DNA of 64,000 bases from Crocinitomicaceae bacterium (GTDB taxonomy: Bacteria > Bacteroidota > Bacteroidia > Flavobacteriales_D > Crocinitomicaceae): the NCBI GenBank assembly GCA_018402525.1, contig JAGYIR010000015.1, positions 1 to 64,000 on the forward strand. The letters are read 5' to 3'. Below are positions 37,223-46,234 of this stretch, piece after piece. The notes below the pieces were generated by a model. That model searched no databases and was not told where the DNA came from. It worked only from the letters and a program-made list of their open reading frames with translations. Numbering within the stretch: the first letter of the stretch is position 1; every line of letters begins with the position of its first letter. Made by a program: the position numbers and the translations under genes.

Positions 37223-37300
37223 TATCGCAATATTTCGATTTTACGACCTAAGATAACCTCGTGAAATGAACTTAATACCAATATCGACATATTGCGATTT
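37223..37300. repeat. Palindromic intergenic element, copy 2 (about 78 bp)
   Basis: Begins ATATCGCAATATTTCG and ends AATATCGACATATTGCGAT. The reverse complement of the right end (ATCGCAATATGTCGAT) is nearly the left end, so the unit has imperfect terminal inverted repeats of about 16-18 bp. It is a direct copy of 36943-37020. Confidence 0.65.
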
Positions 37301-37332
37301 TACTTTTAGTATCTTTCGCCGAGATTTTTGCT

Positions 37333-38664
37333 ATGATTTACAAATTATTGAAAATAATAATTGGATTGGGCATTCGGTTTTACTACCGCGAAATCCGTGT
37401 GAAGAATATCAAACAATTGCACACTTCGGCACCTAGAATTATTATCGCCAATCACCCAAATACCATGATGGACGGTTGGTTGATCAGTTACATCAGCAAG
37501 GATCCGATTTATTTCATGGCAAAGGGAACGTTTTTCAATTCACCGCTGAAGAAATGGTTGTTGAAAGGACTTGGGTTAATTCCTATCAATCGCTCGACAG
37601 ATGCTTCGACAAAAGGCATTAGCAACACCGATTCTTTTGAAGCCTGTTATCGCTTGTTGGAGGAGGGGAAAACGGTGGTCATTTTTCCAGAAGGAAATAG
37701 TTTCAAGGAACATCAACTGCGTGAGTTGAAATCGGGGACGGCACGAATAGCATTGGAAGTCGAACGAAGAGGATTGTTGAAATCGAATTTGGAGATTGTT
37801 CCTGTCGGTTTGGTGTATTCCAAAGCTGAAAAATTCAGAAGTTCTGTACTGGTTTCTGTAGGAGAACCGATTTCTGCAAAACCTCACCTCGAGTTATTCA
37901 AGGAAAACAGTTCAAAGGCTGCCCGCGAGCTGACAGCAGTATTCAAGGAGAAATTATCGGTGTTGTTGGTGAATGCTACGACAAACAACTACGATGAACT
38001 TGTGGATGATTTAGTGGCTTTGTTTGGAACTCGAAAAATGCGACTTAGACGCAAGGGAATGGAGAACAACGTGACATTTTTGCGTGAGATCAATTCAATT
38101 ATCAACGAGATGAGAACGTCAGATCCAAAGCGACTAGAGCAAATCAAAACAACAGCAGCTGAACTGAAAGTAAAACTTGAGGCACTTCAAATTGTTCCAG
38201 CATTTTTAGATCGCACGTATCGATCCACGATGTTCATTCGCCAGTTGATTCAATCGACGTTGGCACTCGTTGTTGGATTGCCATTTTTTTTATTCGGGTT
38301 TGTTCACAATGTTGTTCCGTACAAAGTGATGGATATACTGGTATTGAAATTGGTGAAGGACGTGGAATATTACGCACCAGTTTCTGTGCTAATGGGACTC
38401 GTTTTTTATCCCTTGAATTATTTTGGATTTCTGTATTTGATTGATTTTGCTGTCGACCTCAGTTTTTGGCAGAAGTTCATTTATTTCTTTTCAATGCCCG
38501 TCTTTGGATTGTTTGCGTTTCAGTTTTACTTGTACTACAATCACATTTCTGTCAAAACGAATTTTGTCATTCTCATGAAAACGGAGCGTGGCGAAATTGA
38601 AAAATTGAAGAAAGAAAAAGAAGCGCTCGGAGAATTATTATTTACTTCGAATACTCCAGGCTAA
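37333..38664 (+). CDS. PlsC-type phospholipid acyltransferase
   Basis: A 443-residue protein. The acyltransferase domain (about 10-200) shows IIIANHPNTMMDGW (the catalytic His and Asp of the family, with five residues between as in many bacterial HPN-type members), FMAKGTFFNSP, PINRSTDAS and FPEGNSF (phosphate-binding). A helical middle region (about 215-300) is followed by C-terminal hydrophobic segments (about 308-420) that anchor it to the inner membrane. It should acylate glycerol-3-phosphate or lysophosphatidate, or a related lipid. The 3' end overlaps the convergent TolC-like gene by 23 bp. Confidence 0.85.
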   Translation: MIYKLLKIIIGLGIRFYYREIRVKNIKQLHTSAPRIIIANHPNTMMDGWLISYISKDPIYFMAKGTFFNSPLKKWLLKGLGLIPINRSTDASTKGISNTDSFEACYRLLEEGKTVVIFPEGNSFKEHQLRELKSGTARIALEVERRGLLKSNLEIVPVGLVYSKAEKFRSSVLVSVGEPISAKPHLELFKENSSKAARELTAVFKEKLSVLLVNATTNNYDELVDDLVALFGTRKMRLRRKGMENNVTFLREINSIINEMRTSDPKRLEQIKTTAAELKVKLEALQIVPAFLDRTYRSTMFIRQLIQSTLALVVGLPFFLFGFVHNVVPYKVMDILVLKLVKDVEYYAPVSVLMGLVFYPLNYFGFLYLIDFAVDLSFWQKFIYFFSMPVFGLFAFQFYLYYNHISVKTNFVILMKTERGEIEKLKKEKEALGELLFTSNTPG

Positions 38665-39970
38665 TTTTCCCAGTCATTTTGTAGATTTCCAAATACGTGT
38701 CAAGCTTGTTGTACAAGTTTTCATAGTGTTGAATCATCGTATTTTGGTACGATTGCTGAAAACTTGCCAAGTCGATTGAATTTAAACTTCCCAACTCAAA
38801 TCGTTTTTCTGCCAATTCAAACGCCTTTTCTGCATAAACTAGGTTTTCCTCTGAGATCCTCGTTAATTGCGATCGTACTTGATACAGTTCAATCATATTT
38901 TGAAGTGAATTTGTCAATGTGAGTTTCATACTCTCGATGTTCAAACTGCTAATTTCTTCCTGAATTTTTGAAACTTCCACCGCACGTTTGTCTTTCCAGT
39001 TGTTGAAAATGTTGTAGCGCAAGGTGAAATTTCCGTAATAGGAGAGATTTGTCACTTTTGCTTCAAAAAGATCGTCCTTAATTTCCCGCACTGTCGACCA
39101 GCTAGGACTTGCACCAATTTGAAAACTCAAGGTCGGATATAAAAATGATTTTTGGAAGGAAGTTGTTGTTTTTTGCAGTTCTAACGCTAGGTATTGATTT
39201 TTTAAATTTTGATTATTTGAAAGCATATCGTCTTTCGCAGCTTCGAAGTCAACAATACCAATAGCAACATCCAATTTATCTGTCAGTTCGATATTCCGAT
39301 TAAATTCGGTCGTATCGTTCATCATGATTTTGAGGTTGCGAATCGAATTGATGTACGAAATTTCCTGCATGATGTAATTGGTGCTATCCGTTAGGTATTG
39401 ATTTCTAAACTGCAATGCTTCCAACGAATTTGAACTGCTGTACTTCTCCTTTAACTCATAATATTGATTCCGTCTTCTGGAAAGTGACATGATGTTTTCA
39501 AACAATTTCATACGTTCGTATTGCAGTTGCGCTTGATAGTAGGTTTTAAGCACATCTTGAATGGTCGTTTCTATCACCGCAACAACATTGTTTCCACTTT
39601 GCATTTCCAATTGCTCCAGTCGCTGTTTTGACATTCGCACCTGAAAACCACTGAAAATATTCCAGTTGGCACTCAAGGTCGGTGCAATCGATTGATTGAG
39701 AATAATTCCCGGTGTAAACGTAAATGGGTTGTTGGTGTTATCTTGAATCGCATTGTTTTGTCCCACAGTCAAGGTAACCGTAGGAAACAATCCCGCTTCT
39801 GACCACGTATTGTTTTTCTCATTGATTTCGTGTTGTTTTTCTGAAATCAACACCTGGTAATTATTCTCCAGCGCCATGAATACTGCCTGCGATGCCGACA
39901 ATTTTTCTTGACCAATGCTGTAGGAAGCAATAAAAAGAAGTAGGATGAGGCTATTCGTTTTCAAATTCAT
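38642..39970 (-). CDS. TolC-family outer-membrane efflux protein
   Basis: A 442-residue outer-membrane factor with signal peptide (about 1-20, ending SIGQ) and two OEP repeats made of long helices (QAVFMALENNYQVLISEKQHE in the first, ELAEKRFELGSLNSIDLASFQQSY near the end of the second). The pattern of alternating helices and short barrel strands (LRYNIFNNW) is that of TolC, which forms the outer-membrane channel of tripartite pumps. It is the third gene of an efflux operon after adaptor and RND pump; the start overlaps the pump gene by 20 bp, indicating translational coupling. Confidence 0.92.
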   Translation of the reverse strand: MNLKTNSLILLLFIASYSIGQEKLSASQAVFMALENNYQVLISEKQHEINEKNNTWSEAGLFPTVTLTVGQNNAIQDNTNNPFTFTPGIILNQSIAPTLSANWNIFSGFQVRMSKQRLEQLEMQSGNNVVAVIETTIQDVLKTYYQAQLQYERMKLFENIMSLSRRRNQYYELKEKYSSSNSLEALQFRNQYLTDSTNYIMQEISYINSIRNLKIMMNDTTEFNRNIELTDKLDVAIGIVDFEAAKDDMLSNNQNLKNQYLALELQKTTTSFQKSFLYPTLSFQIGASPSWSTVREIKDDLFEAKVTNLSYYGNFTLRYNIFNNWKDKRAVEVSKIQEEISSLNIESMKLTLTNSLQNMIELYQVRSQLTRISEENLVYAEKAFELAEKRFELGSLNSIDLASFQQSYQNTMIQHYENLYNKLDTYLEIYKMTGKISLEYSK

Positions 39971-42900
39971 GTTTGTTTGCTGCTAATTTTAATACAGGTT
40001 CGACTTTTCGTGGGTCGATATTTTTTTCTCCTGTCCAAATACGTCTTCCAGTTCTGCGTGAAGCATTCCAAAAAATAATTGCGGCAGGGTAGAAGAAGAG
40101 GATGAAAATCGTTCCGAATAGTACACCAAATGCAATGGATGCTGCCATTGGAATAAGGAATTGTGCTTGCATGCTCGTTTCAGAGATGATAGGCAATAAT
40201 CCCGCTACCGTTGTCAAAGAGGTTAAAATAATCGGTCTGAAACGAGACGCTGCCGCATTGAGTGCTGCTGTTTTGATGTCGTAACCTTCTTCCAACAATT
40301 GATTGTAGCGATCTAGGAAAACGATGGCATCGTTGATGAGTACACCGATCAATGCAATCATTCCAAAAATGGAAAGGATAGAAACGGGAATTCCAATCAG
40401 TCCATGTCCCAAAAATGCACCTGCAACTCCAGCAGGAATTACCAGCATAATGAGGAAGGCACTACTCAAACTATTGAAGTGAAGTGTCAAAATAATGAAC
40501 ATGATGGCAACACCAATCAAACTTACGTACTGCATGGAATCTCCAGTTTTTTGACTTCGTTCAAACTGACCTAAGCGCTTGAATTGAACATCAGGATAGG
40601 CCTGTTGAACTTTAGGAATAACGTTATCCGTAATTTTCTCATTGATTTTCGCTACGGCATCAGGATCAAGGCATTCAGCATCCACTTTGATAATTTGCTG
40701 TCCGTCTCTTCGCTTTAAGCTCTCTGCTGCTCTTCCAAGGGTGAAGTCGCACAATTGCTCAAGTGGAATAGCAATTCCTGAAGCTGTTTTTATTTTCATG
40801 TGCTCCAAATCAGATAATGAACTTCGTTCATCTTTCGGGTACCTCACCCAGATTTTGACTTCGTCCGTTCCAATGATGACGCGTTGCGCTTCTTGTCCAA
40901 AGAAACCTCTTCTAATCTGTGCCAATACGTCATTTTCGCTGATGCCATAGATTTCCGCTTCCGGTTTCATGTCAAGATATACTTCTGTCTTTCCGGGAGG
41001 CATGTTATCTTTGATATTGAAGACTCCGCTGATGTTGGCCAATTCCTTTTTGAATAATTCGCGAGCTCCTTGCAAGCTAGCATCATTAGCAGAAGTCAAT
41101 CCAACTTCAACTTCTTTTCCAAAACGGTTGAAACCACCTACGTACGTATCTTGCGCTAATTTTCCTTCAGGCGCTTCCTTTAATCGTTCCACGATGCGAT
41201 TCATCAATGTATCGACAGGAGTTTTAGAATTTTCTCCATTGAAAAACACTTGGACCATGGAGGCATGATTTCCAGCTTGGGAGATGTTCATCGCAAACCC
41301 GATGTTACTAGAGAAATAGGTCAACAATGAATCGCCTGATTCATCAATGATGCGTTGATTTTCTTCAAACAAAATTTGCGTCGCTGTTTCTACGAATTTT
41401 TCGGATTTCGCCTTTGTATCACCGGGTTTGTAAGCTGCTTCAATGGTAAAGAAATCAGGTTGAATATCAGGAAAGAAAGTAAATGAAATCACTCCCTTTG
41501 CAAAAAGGGTGAAGATCATTATCGTGAACAGCAACGGAAAAGCAAATCCAAGTCGGTACCATTTACGTTTAGTTCCGACAATCATTTCTACGGCTTTGTT
41601 GAACCAATTGTCGCGCACATATTTAATTCCTTTGTCCGCTCCAGCTCTCACACCATTTTCCATGGGTGATTTAACAAAGCCGGAGTAAATCAACATTGCT
41701 CCCAAAATGAATAAGCAGAATGGAAAGAGTAGGAGTCCAAAGCTAGGATCTGAGGGAATCAATCGGGTGCCTGCAAAAATCACGACAATTCCACCGAGCA
41801 TGAACAAGAGTCCCTTTTTGTAACTGTAAGAAAATGTCTTTTGTTCCGCCAGAACTGATTTATGACCAAGGTGAGCTGGCAATACGATAAATGCTTCAAA
41901 GAGTGAGAATGCCAAGCAGGAAATTACGACGAATGCCATTTCACGCATCATTTCTAGTCCTTCAACGAAGAGAAGAATAGAGAAAGCGACTATGGTGGTC
42001 AATACAGAACTAAACACAGATCCGAGAACTTCCATCGTTCCGTCTAATGCAGCTTTGTGAGCAGGTTTGCCTTTCTCAAAATGTGCGTAGATATTTTCGG
42101 CAATTACGATACCATCGTCGACTAGAATCCCTACAACTAAGATCATCCCAAACAAGGAAATCATGTTGATGGAAATCCCGTACATCAAGCCAAAAATGAA
42201 CATTCCAAGAAATGAGAATGGAATACCGAACGCTACCCAAGCAGATAGTTTGATGTTGAGAAAAAGTCCGAGGAAGATGAGGACCAAAATCAATCCCATT
42301 AATCCGTTGGAGGTAAGCAAATCGATGCGTTCATTCAACATACTGTTGAACTCGTAGAAGATATTGAAATTGTACTCTTGATTTTTCTTTTCAAACTCTT
42401 CTTTGTAGTCGTAAAGTGCCTCGGTAATTTCGGTAATGTCTTGCTCAGGAGTCTTTTCAATCTGAAATGAAACGGCAGGTTTTCCATTGTATTTAGCCTC
42501 TTGTGAACCTTCGGAATAACCTAATTGAACATCTGCGACATCTCCAATCGTTATTTTCTCACCAGTTGGAGTGGTGCGCACTAATATCTTGGAAATATCA
42601 TCTACTGACGTGCTACGCTGGTTAGAACGAATGTTCATCTCCTCTAACCCGCCTCGAATCATTCCTGTCGTAATATCAACGTTTTTAGACCCCACGACTA
42701 GTGCAATTTCCTGCATTGAAATATTGAAACGCAGTAAGTCCTGTTCACGCACATTGATGGTGATTTCCTTTTCTGGAAAGCCGTTCTTGACAATTTGGCT
42801 GATCACTTTTGTATTGAGCAGGTCACGCTCCACCTCTGAAGCCATATCCGTCAATTGAGTCGTTGAAGCATCGTCTTTTTTGGCTGAAATCCCGACAAAA

Positions 42901-43322
42901 GCTACAACGCTTCCCATTCCACCCGATTTTAGACGCTTGATGAGTGGGCGTTCTGCACCTTGGGGAAATGAGTTGATGGAGTTGATGCTATTTTCAACTT
43001 CACTCAGCAATTCGTCCATATCTGTATCGACGTAAGCTTTGATGTTGATTTGAGCGAAGTTTTCTGAAGATGTACTGTTCACTTCTTCAATTCCATCCAG
43101 TCCGTTGATTGATTGTTCGACTTTAATCGTAACTCCTTCTTGCATTTCGCTTGGAGATGCACCAGGGTAAAACACGGTGACAATAATTTGATTCGGATCA
43201 AGTTCAGGAAAAAACGACCGTTTCGTAGTGAAAACCGCAAATAAGCCAAACATCAAGATGAGAGCTATGGCTGCATTTCCCCATACAGGACGATTGATAA
43301 AAAACTGAATGACTTTTCTCAT
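39951..43322 (-). CDS. RND-family efflux transporter permease
   Basis: A 1123-residue inner-membrane pump of the AcrB/HAE1 type. Twelve membrane spans occur as one at the N-terminus (RPVWGNAAIALILMFGLFAVF), five after the first large periplasmic loop, and a mirrored set in the second half. Motifs: FYPGASPSEMQEGVTIKVEQ near the N-terminus; GILVDDGIVIAENIY with acidic residues in TM4 for proton relay; GVLINDAIVFLDRYNQ in TM10. Length is slightly above AcrB because of an extra hydrophobic insert (about 500-540). It forms the energised component of the pump with the adjacent adaptor and TolC. Substrates may be drugs, lipids or metals and cannot be told. Confidence 0.93.
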   Translation of the reverse strand: MRKVIQFFINRPVWGNAAIALILMFGLFAVFTTKRSFFPELDPNQIIVTVFYPGASPSEMQEGVTIKVEQSINGLDGIEEVNSTSSENFAQINIKAYVDTDMDELLSEVENSINSINSFPQGAERPLIKRLKSGGMGSVVAFVGISAKKDDASTTQLTDMASEVERDLLNTKVISQIVKNGFPEKEITINVREQDLLRFNISMQEIALVVGSKNVDITTGMIRGGLEEMNIRSNQRSTSVDDISKILVRTTPTGEKITIGDVADVQLGYSEGSQEAKYNGKPAVSFQIEKTPEQDITEITEALYDYKEEFEKKNQEYNFNIFYEFNSMLNERIDLLTSNGLMGLILVLIFLGLFLNIKLSAWVAFGIPFSFLGMFIFGLMYGISINMISLFGMILVVGILVDDGIVIAENIYAHFEKGKPAHKAALDGTMEVLGSVFSSVLTTIVAFSILLFVEGLEMMREMAFVVISCLAFSLFEAFIVLPAHLGHKSVLAEQKTFSYSYKKGLLFMLGGIVVIFAGTRLIPSDPSFGLLLFPFCLFILGAMLIYSGFVKSPMENGVRAGADKGIKYVRDNWFNKAVEMIVGTKRKWYRLGFAFPLLFTIMIFTLFAKGVISFTFFPDIQPDFFTIEAAYKPGDTKAKSEKFVETATQILFEENQRIIDESGDSLLTYFSSNIGFAMNISQAGNHASMVQVFFNGENSKTPVDTLMNRIVERLKEAPEGKLAQDTYVGGFNRFGKEVEVGLTSANDASLQGARELFKKELANISGVFNIKDNMPPGKTEVYLDMKPEAEIYGISENDVLAQIRRGFFGQEAQRVIIGTDEVKIWVRYPKDERSSLSDLEHMKIKTASGIAIPLEQLCDFTLGRAAESLKRRDGQQIIKVDAECLDPDAVAKINEKITDNVIPKVQQAYPDVQFKRLGQFERSQKTGDSMQYVSLIGVAIMFIILTLHFNSLSSAFLIMLVIPAGVAGAFLGHGLIGIPVSILSIFGMIALIGVLINDAIVFLDRYNQLLEEGYDIKTAALNAAASRFRPIILTSLTTVAGLLPIISETSMQAQFLIPMAASIAFGVLFGTIFILFFYPAAIIFWNASRRTGRRIWTGEKNIDPRKVEPVLKLAANKHEFENE

Positions 43323-43331
43323 GGCTCTTTA

Positions 43332-44450
43332 TTATCTTACAACACCGCTGTACGTTACTTTTTCTTTGGCTTCTTCCACTTGTTCGAGTACTACCTGTTG
43401 CCCGTCTGAAAGTCCAGTAAGGTAGACAGAATCAGGCTTAGAACTCACGATGACCACTTCTACAGGGACAAGTTTTGAATCTTTTAGCACTTTAACAACG
43501 CCATCTTTCACCGCTGATCTTGGAAGTGTAACCGTTTCTTTTTGTGCTTTTTTGTTGATGGAAACGTTCAGGAACATTCCGTTGTAGATGTTTTTATCTT
43601 TCAACGGCTTCACTGAATAGTACACATCGGCAGATTGCGTTTGTTGATTAATCACATCTGAAACACGGATTATTTTCCCGGTCGCAATTTTTTCATTTTT
43701 TGAATCATAGAATTCAGCAGCGCTATTTTCCTTGTAAAGTTGCAAATCGTCCATGGATATCGGGACTTTCACTTCAAAATCACCTGTTTTAGCAATTTTC
43801 GCGATCTGTCCACCTGGGTTTGCAATAGCGCCTGGTTCAGAATAAACAGCAATGACTGTCCCGTTGAAAGGAGCAAGGTAGAAGTACTTCTCCATGCGTA
43901 CTTCGAGACTTTTTAAATTGTAGTATTCTGTGAGAATATTTCTGCTTGTCAAAAACATACGTTCTTTGTCGGAATTAATCTCTGGCAGAGCGGGTAACAT
44001 CTTATCTGGTTGTAACGCATTTAGAAAACTCGTCCATTTTTGTTTTTGAGATGGGAAGTCCAATTCAATATCCGGCATCATGTTGATGATCAAATTGCTT
44101 AATCCTGTTTTTCGTGCTGACAAGGTGTAATATGCCTCTCTATTATTTACACGATAGAGTATTTGTCCAGCTCGGAAGTTTGTCCCAGGTTTCATTGTGA
44201 CCTCTCCTTTTTGTAACTCACCTTGTACTTCAACTGAGATTATGACTTCAGAATTCGGAAGGATTTGCCCGTATGAAGTCAGCACCAACATTTTTAACTC
44301 ATTTTTCACCTTGGTCACTGGAACGAAAACGGTCGTGTTTTCCTGTTTAACGTCCTTATCGAATTCCTTTTTGTTGGAAGAAAGTACCATGTAAATTAGT
44401 GCAGTGAGCACTAAAAAGATGGTAAGTAATATGAGTTGACTCTTTTTCAT
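43332..44450 (-). CDS. RND efflux periplasmic adaptor (membrane fusion protein)
   Basis: A 372-residue adaptor with a single N-terminal membrane anchor (MKKSQLILLTIFLVLTALIYMVL), a lipoyl-like half (EVQGELQKGEVTMKPGTNFRAGQILYRV) and a short helical region. The second lipoyl half (FNGTVIAVYSEPGAIANPGGQIAKIA) and a beta-barrel/MP domain up to the C-terminus complete it. It bridges the inner-membrane pump and the TolC channel. It is the first gene of the operon; the pump starts 10 bp downstream. The upstream ATG at 44486 is possible, but 44450 places the start directly at the membrane anchor and just after a -7 box. Confidence 0.9.
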   Translation of the reverse strand: MKKSQLILLTIFLVLTALIYMVLSSNKKEFDKDVKQENTTVFVPVTKVKNELKMLVLTSYGQILPNSEVIISVEVQGELQKGEVTMKPGTNFRAGQILYRVNNREAYYTLSARKTGLSNLIINMMPDIELDFPSQKQKWTSFLNALQPDKMLPALPEINSDKERMFLTSRNILTEYYNLKSLEVRMEKYFYLAPFNGTVIAVYSEPGAIANPGGQIAKIAKTGDFEVKVPISMDDLQLYKENSAAEFYDSKNEKIATGKIIRVSDVINQQTQSADVYYSVKPLKDKNIYNGMFLNVSINKKAQKETVTLPRSAVKDGVVKVLKDSKLVPVEVVIVSSKPDSVYLTGLSDGQQVVLEQVEEAKEKVTYSGVVR

Positions 44451-44475
44451 ATAAAACAGGATTGAATGAATACAA

Positions 44476-44483
44476 CAAAAATA
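44476..44483 (-). promoter_or_regulatory. -7 box TATTTTTG upstream of the efflux operon
   Basis: The minus strand reads TATTTTTG, a full TAnnTTTG match, 26 bases before the adaptor ATG (44450). No repressor gene or obvious operator is next to it. Confidence 0.5.
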
Positions 44484-44633
44484 CACTTTAAGAGTGAAAA
44501 GGTTTAAATTAAATAGGATGAATGGTGCTACATTCGTGTGAGAAGAAAATAGGATGGATGATTACTCCGAAAGCTTTAAAAAGATCGGTTTTGGCTATTG
44601 AAATGAGTTCACGATGGGAAAGGTTAATTTGAA

Positions 44634-44741
44634 CGCCATATCGCAATATTTCGAAATATAAAATTGGCGATCGATTTATATACTTAACTGAATAATAGGT
44701 TTCTATAGTTCATGTCAATTTCGAAATATTGCGATATGGCG
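44634..44741. repeat. 108-bp element with 24-bp perfect terminal inverted repeats
   Basis: The left end 44634-44657 (CGCCATATCGCAATATTTCG...) and the right end 44718-44741 are exact reverse complements over 24 bases. The 60-base centre is AT-rich and has no coding potential. The ends share the ATCGCAATATTTCGAAAT core with the other intergenic repeats. It lies in the 470-bp divergent gap 44451-44920, which besides this and two promoter boxes contains nothing I recognise. It could be a MITE-like or REP-type element. Confidence 0.75.
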
Positions 44742-44882
44742 ATGAAGAGTGTCCCTCTAGAATACCGACTGAACCTAGACTGGCCGTTGCAAATAAACAA
44801 AACATGAACAAAATGTTAATAACTGTGGAAAAGTTTGTTGAAAACCAAAAAAATAGCATCTAAAATCACGTTTTCTGTTATG

Positions 44883-44890
44883 TAACTTTG
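44883..44890 (+). promoter_or_regulatory. -7 box TAACTTTG upstream of hypothetical gene
   Basis: A perfect TAnnTTTG match 31 bases before ATG 44921. It supports that ATG over the earlier in-frame start at 44888, which would overlap the box. Confidence 0.5.
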
Positions 44891-44920
44891 CATAGAACAA
44901 TAAATCTCAACCTCAGAGCA

Positions 44921-45460
44921 ATGTTTGGAACTATTTTACGGAAAAAGATAAGCGACGATAAATTGGCAAATATATTTATCAATAGTTTATTCAATACAAT
45001 CGATACTGGATTTCCAGTCGTGGCAGAATTTATTAACGATGATCCAGCATTTGTTCGTTCGCCGAATATTCAACCAACTGATAACTATGAGTTTGCATTA
45101 ATTTTGATTGTTGGAAATATGTCTTTTTTAGAGAGTGCCTTTGATCCAGAGCAAGCAGATAAGGTTGAAAAATTGGTGTACGAAAAGTTAGCGAAGGTTT
45201 ACGATATGCCTGTTGCTGAGTTTAAGTCATTGTTGAAAGATTACAAAACGCTTATCTCTCGTTTGAATAATCCATCAAAGAATATGATTTACGGAATGTC
45301 AAAAGCTATTTTTGACAAGTACACCTTGTATAATTTTCAAGACGAATATTTCAAACGTATGCAAGCGCCTAATCCTTTGTTTTTAAAACGTATGGATGAA
45401 GTCGTTGAGAACTTTGTGTGGGACTGGGACGCGTTTTTCAAGAAGTATAAGTTGGATTAA
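44921..45460 (+). CDS. Conserved-looking hypothetical cytoplasmic protein
   Basis: I do not recognise a named family. The protein has 179 residues, no signal peptide and no membrane span. It is helical and rich in charged and aromatic residues, starting MFGTILRKKISDDKLANIF and ending WDWDAFFKKYKLD. The composition is ordinary for the genome and the start is supported by a promoter box and an ATG in good context, so it is very likely a real gene. It is transcribed alone, divergent from the efflux operon and convergent with rsmG, with dispersed repeats on both sides. The function is unknown. Confidence 0.75.
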   Translation: MFGTILRKKISDDKLANIFINSLFNTIDTGFPVVAEFINDDPAFVRSPNIQPTDNYEFALILIVGNMSFLESAFDPEQADKVEKLVYEKLAKVYDMPVAEFKSLLKDYKTLISRLNNPSKNMIYGMSKAIFDKYTLYNFQDEYFKRMQAPNPLFLKRMDEVVENFVWDWDAFFKKYKLD

Positions 45461-45500
45461 TCTCTGCTTTTCAATAAATCGCACTTATTTTATAAATGTA

Positions 45501-45528
45501 ATATCGAAATATCGCAATATGTCGATAT
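45501..45528. repeat. Palindromic intergenic element, short copy
   Basis: ATATCGA (45501-45507) pairs with TCGATAT (45522-45528) around AATATCGCAATATG, the same words found in the other elements of the family. Confidence 0.5.
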
Positions 45529-45537
45529 GTAGAACCT

Positions 45538-45590
45538 CGGTCATCGAGCATCGAGTATCGGTCATCGAGCCTGCCGAGATGCCGAGATCT
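45538..45590. repeat. GGTCATCGAGC dispersed repeat between convergent genes
   Basis: CGGTCATCGAGC occurs twice (45538-45549 and 45559-45570). The second copy and its flank (45559-45590) match 766-797 at 29 of 32 positions. As at 738-788, it lies between two converging genes. Confidence 0.55.
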
Positions 45591-45604
45591 GTATAGTTGA
45601 ATTT

Positions 45605-46231
45605 CTAATGCAGATAAACCACCTTCTTCGTTTCGAAAAATTCTTCTTTAAAAAAATCACTGATATTCGTGTAGCGAATGTGACCTCGAATTCCAGCCAT
45701 TTCCTCGCGTAAATCACCGCCTTTTAAGTATAAAATTCCGTTTTTTAACTGATTTTTATTCTCCTTTAACAGTTTTCCTTTGGTCCATTTCATAAACGTT
45801 GGCATGGCTGTAACGGCTCGACTAACGATGAAGTCGAATTGTTCGTTAATGTTCTCTGCGCGTTCATGCATGGTATGGACATTGGTCAAATTCAATGCTT
45901 GTGCAACTTCATTTACGACTTTGATTTTCTTGCCGATTGAGTCTACCAACAAGAAATCACACTCTGGGAATAGAATTGCGAGTGGAATTCCAGGGAAACC
46001 TCCACCAGTTCCAATATCTAGAATGCGAGTGCCAGGTTTGAATTGTATGACTTTGGCAATTGCTAATGAATGGAGAATGTGACGTTCATAGAAGTTGTCC
46101 GTATCTTTTCTGGAGATCACATTGATTTGACTGTTCCATTCAGCGTATAGCTTTCCTAGCGCATCGAATTTTTGTTGCTGATCCTCAGTTAAATTCGGAA
46201 AATAATGAGCGATGAGATCAATGTCTTGCAT
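45605..46231 (-). CDS. rsmG: 16S rRNA (guanine-527 N7)-methyltransferase RsmG
   Basis: A 208-residue SAM-dependent methyltransferase that modifies G527 of 16S rRNA. Visible: N-terminal helical part (QQKFDALGKLYAEWNSQINVISRKD), SAM-binding motif ILDIGTGGGFPGIPLAILFP, acidic loop FLLVDSIGKKIKVVNEV and FDFIVSRAVTAMPTFMKW. All are canonical for RsmG (GidB). It is the last gene of a three-gene minus-strand unit after the glycosyltransferase and sigma factor genes, 3 bp after the sigma stop. Confidence 0.94.
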   Translation of the reverse strand: MQDIDLIAHYFPNLTEDQQQKFDALGKLYAEWNSQINVISRKDTDNFYERHILHSLAIAKVIQFKPGTRILDIGTGGGFPGIPLAILFPECDFLLVDSIGKKIKVVNEVAQALNLTNVHTMHERAENINEQFDFIVSRAVTAMPTFMKWTKGKLLKENKNQLKNGILYLKGGDLREEMAGIRGHIRYTNISDFFKEEFFETKKVVYLH

Positions 46232-46234
46232 GAC

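Noticed and set aside
36900-37330. CRISPR array in the repeat-filled gap
   Set aside because: Repeats are few, unequal in length, palindromic and not separated by regular unique spacers; no cas genes are in the window.
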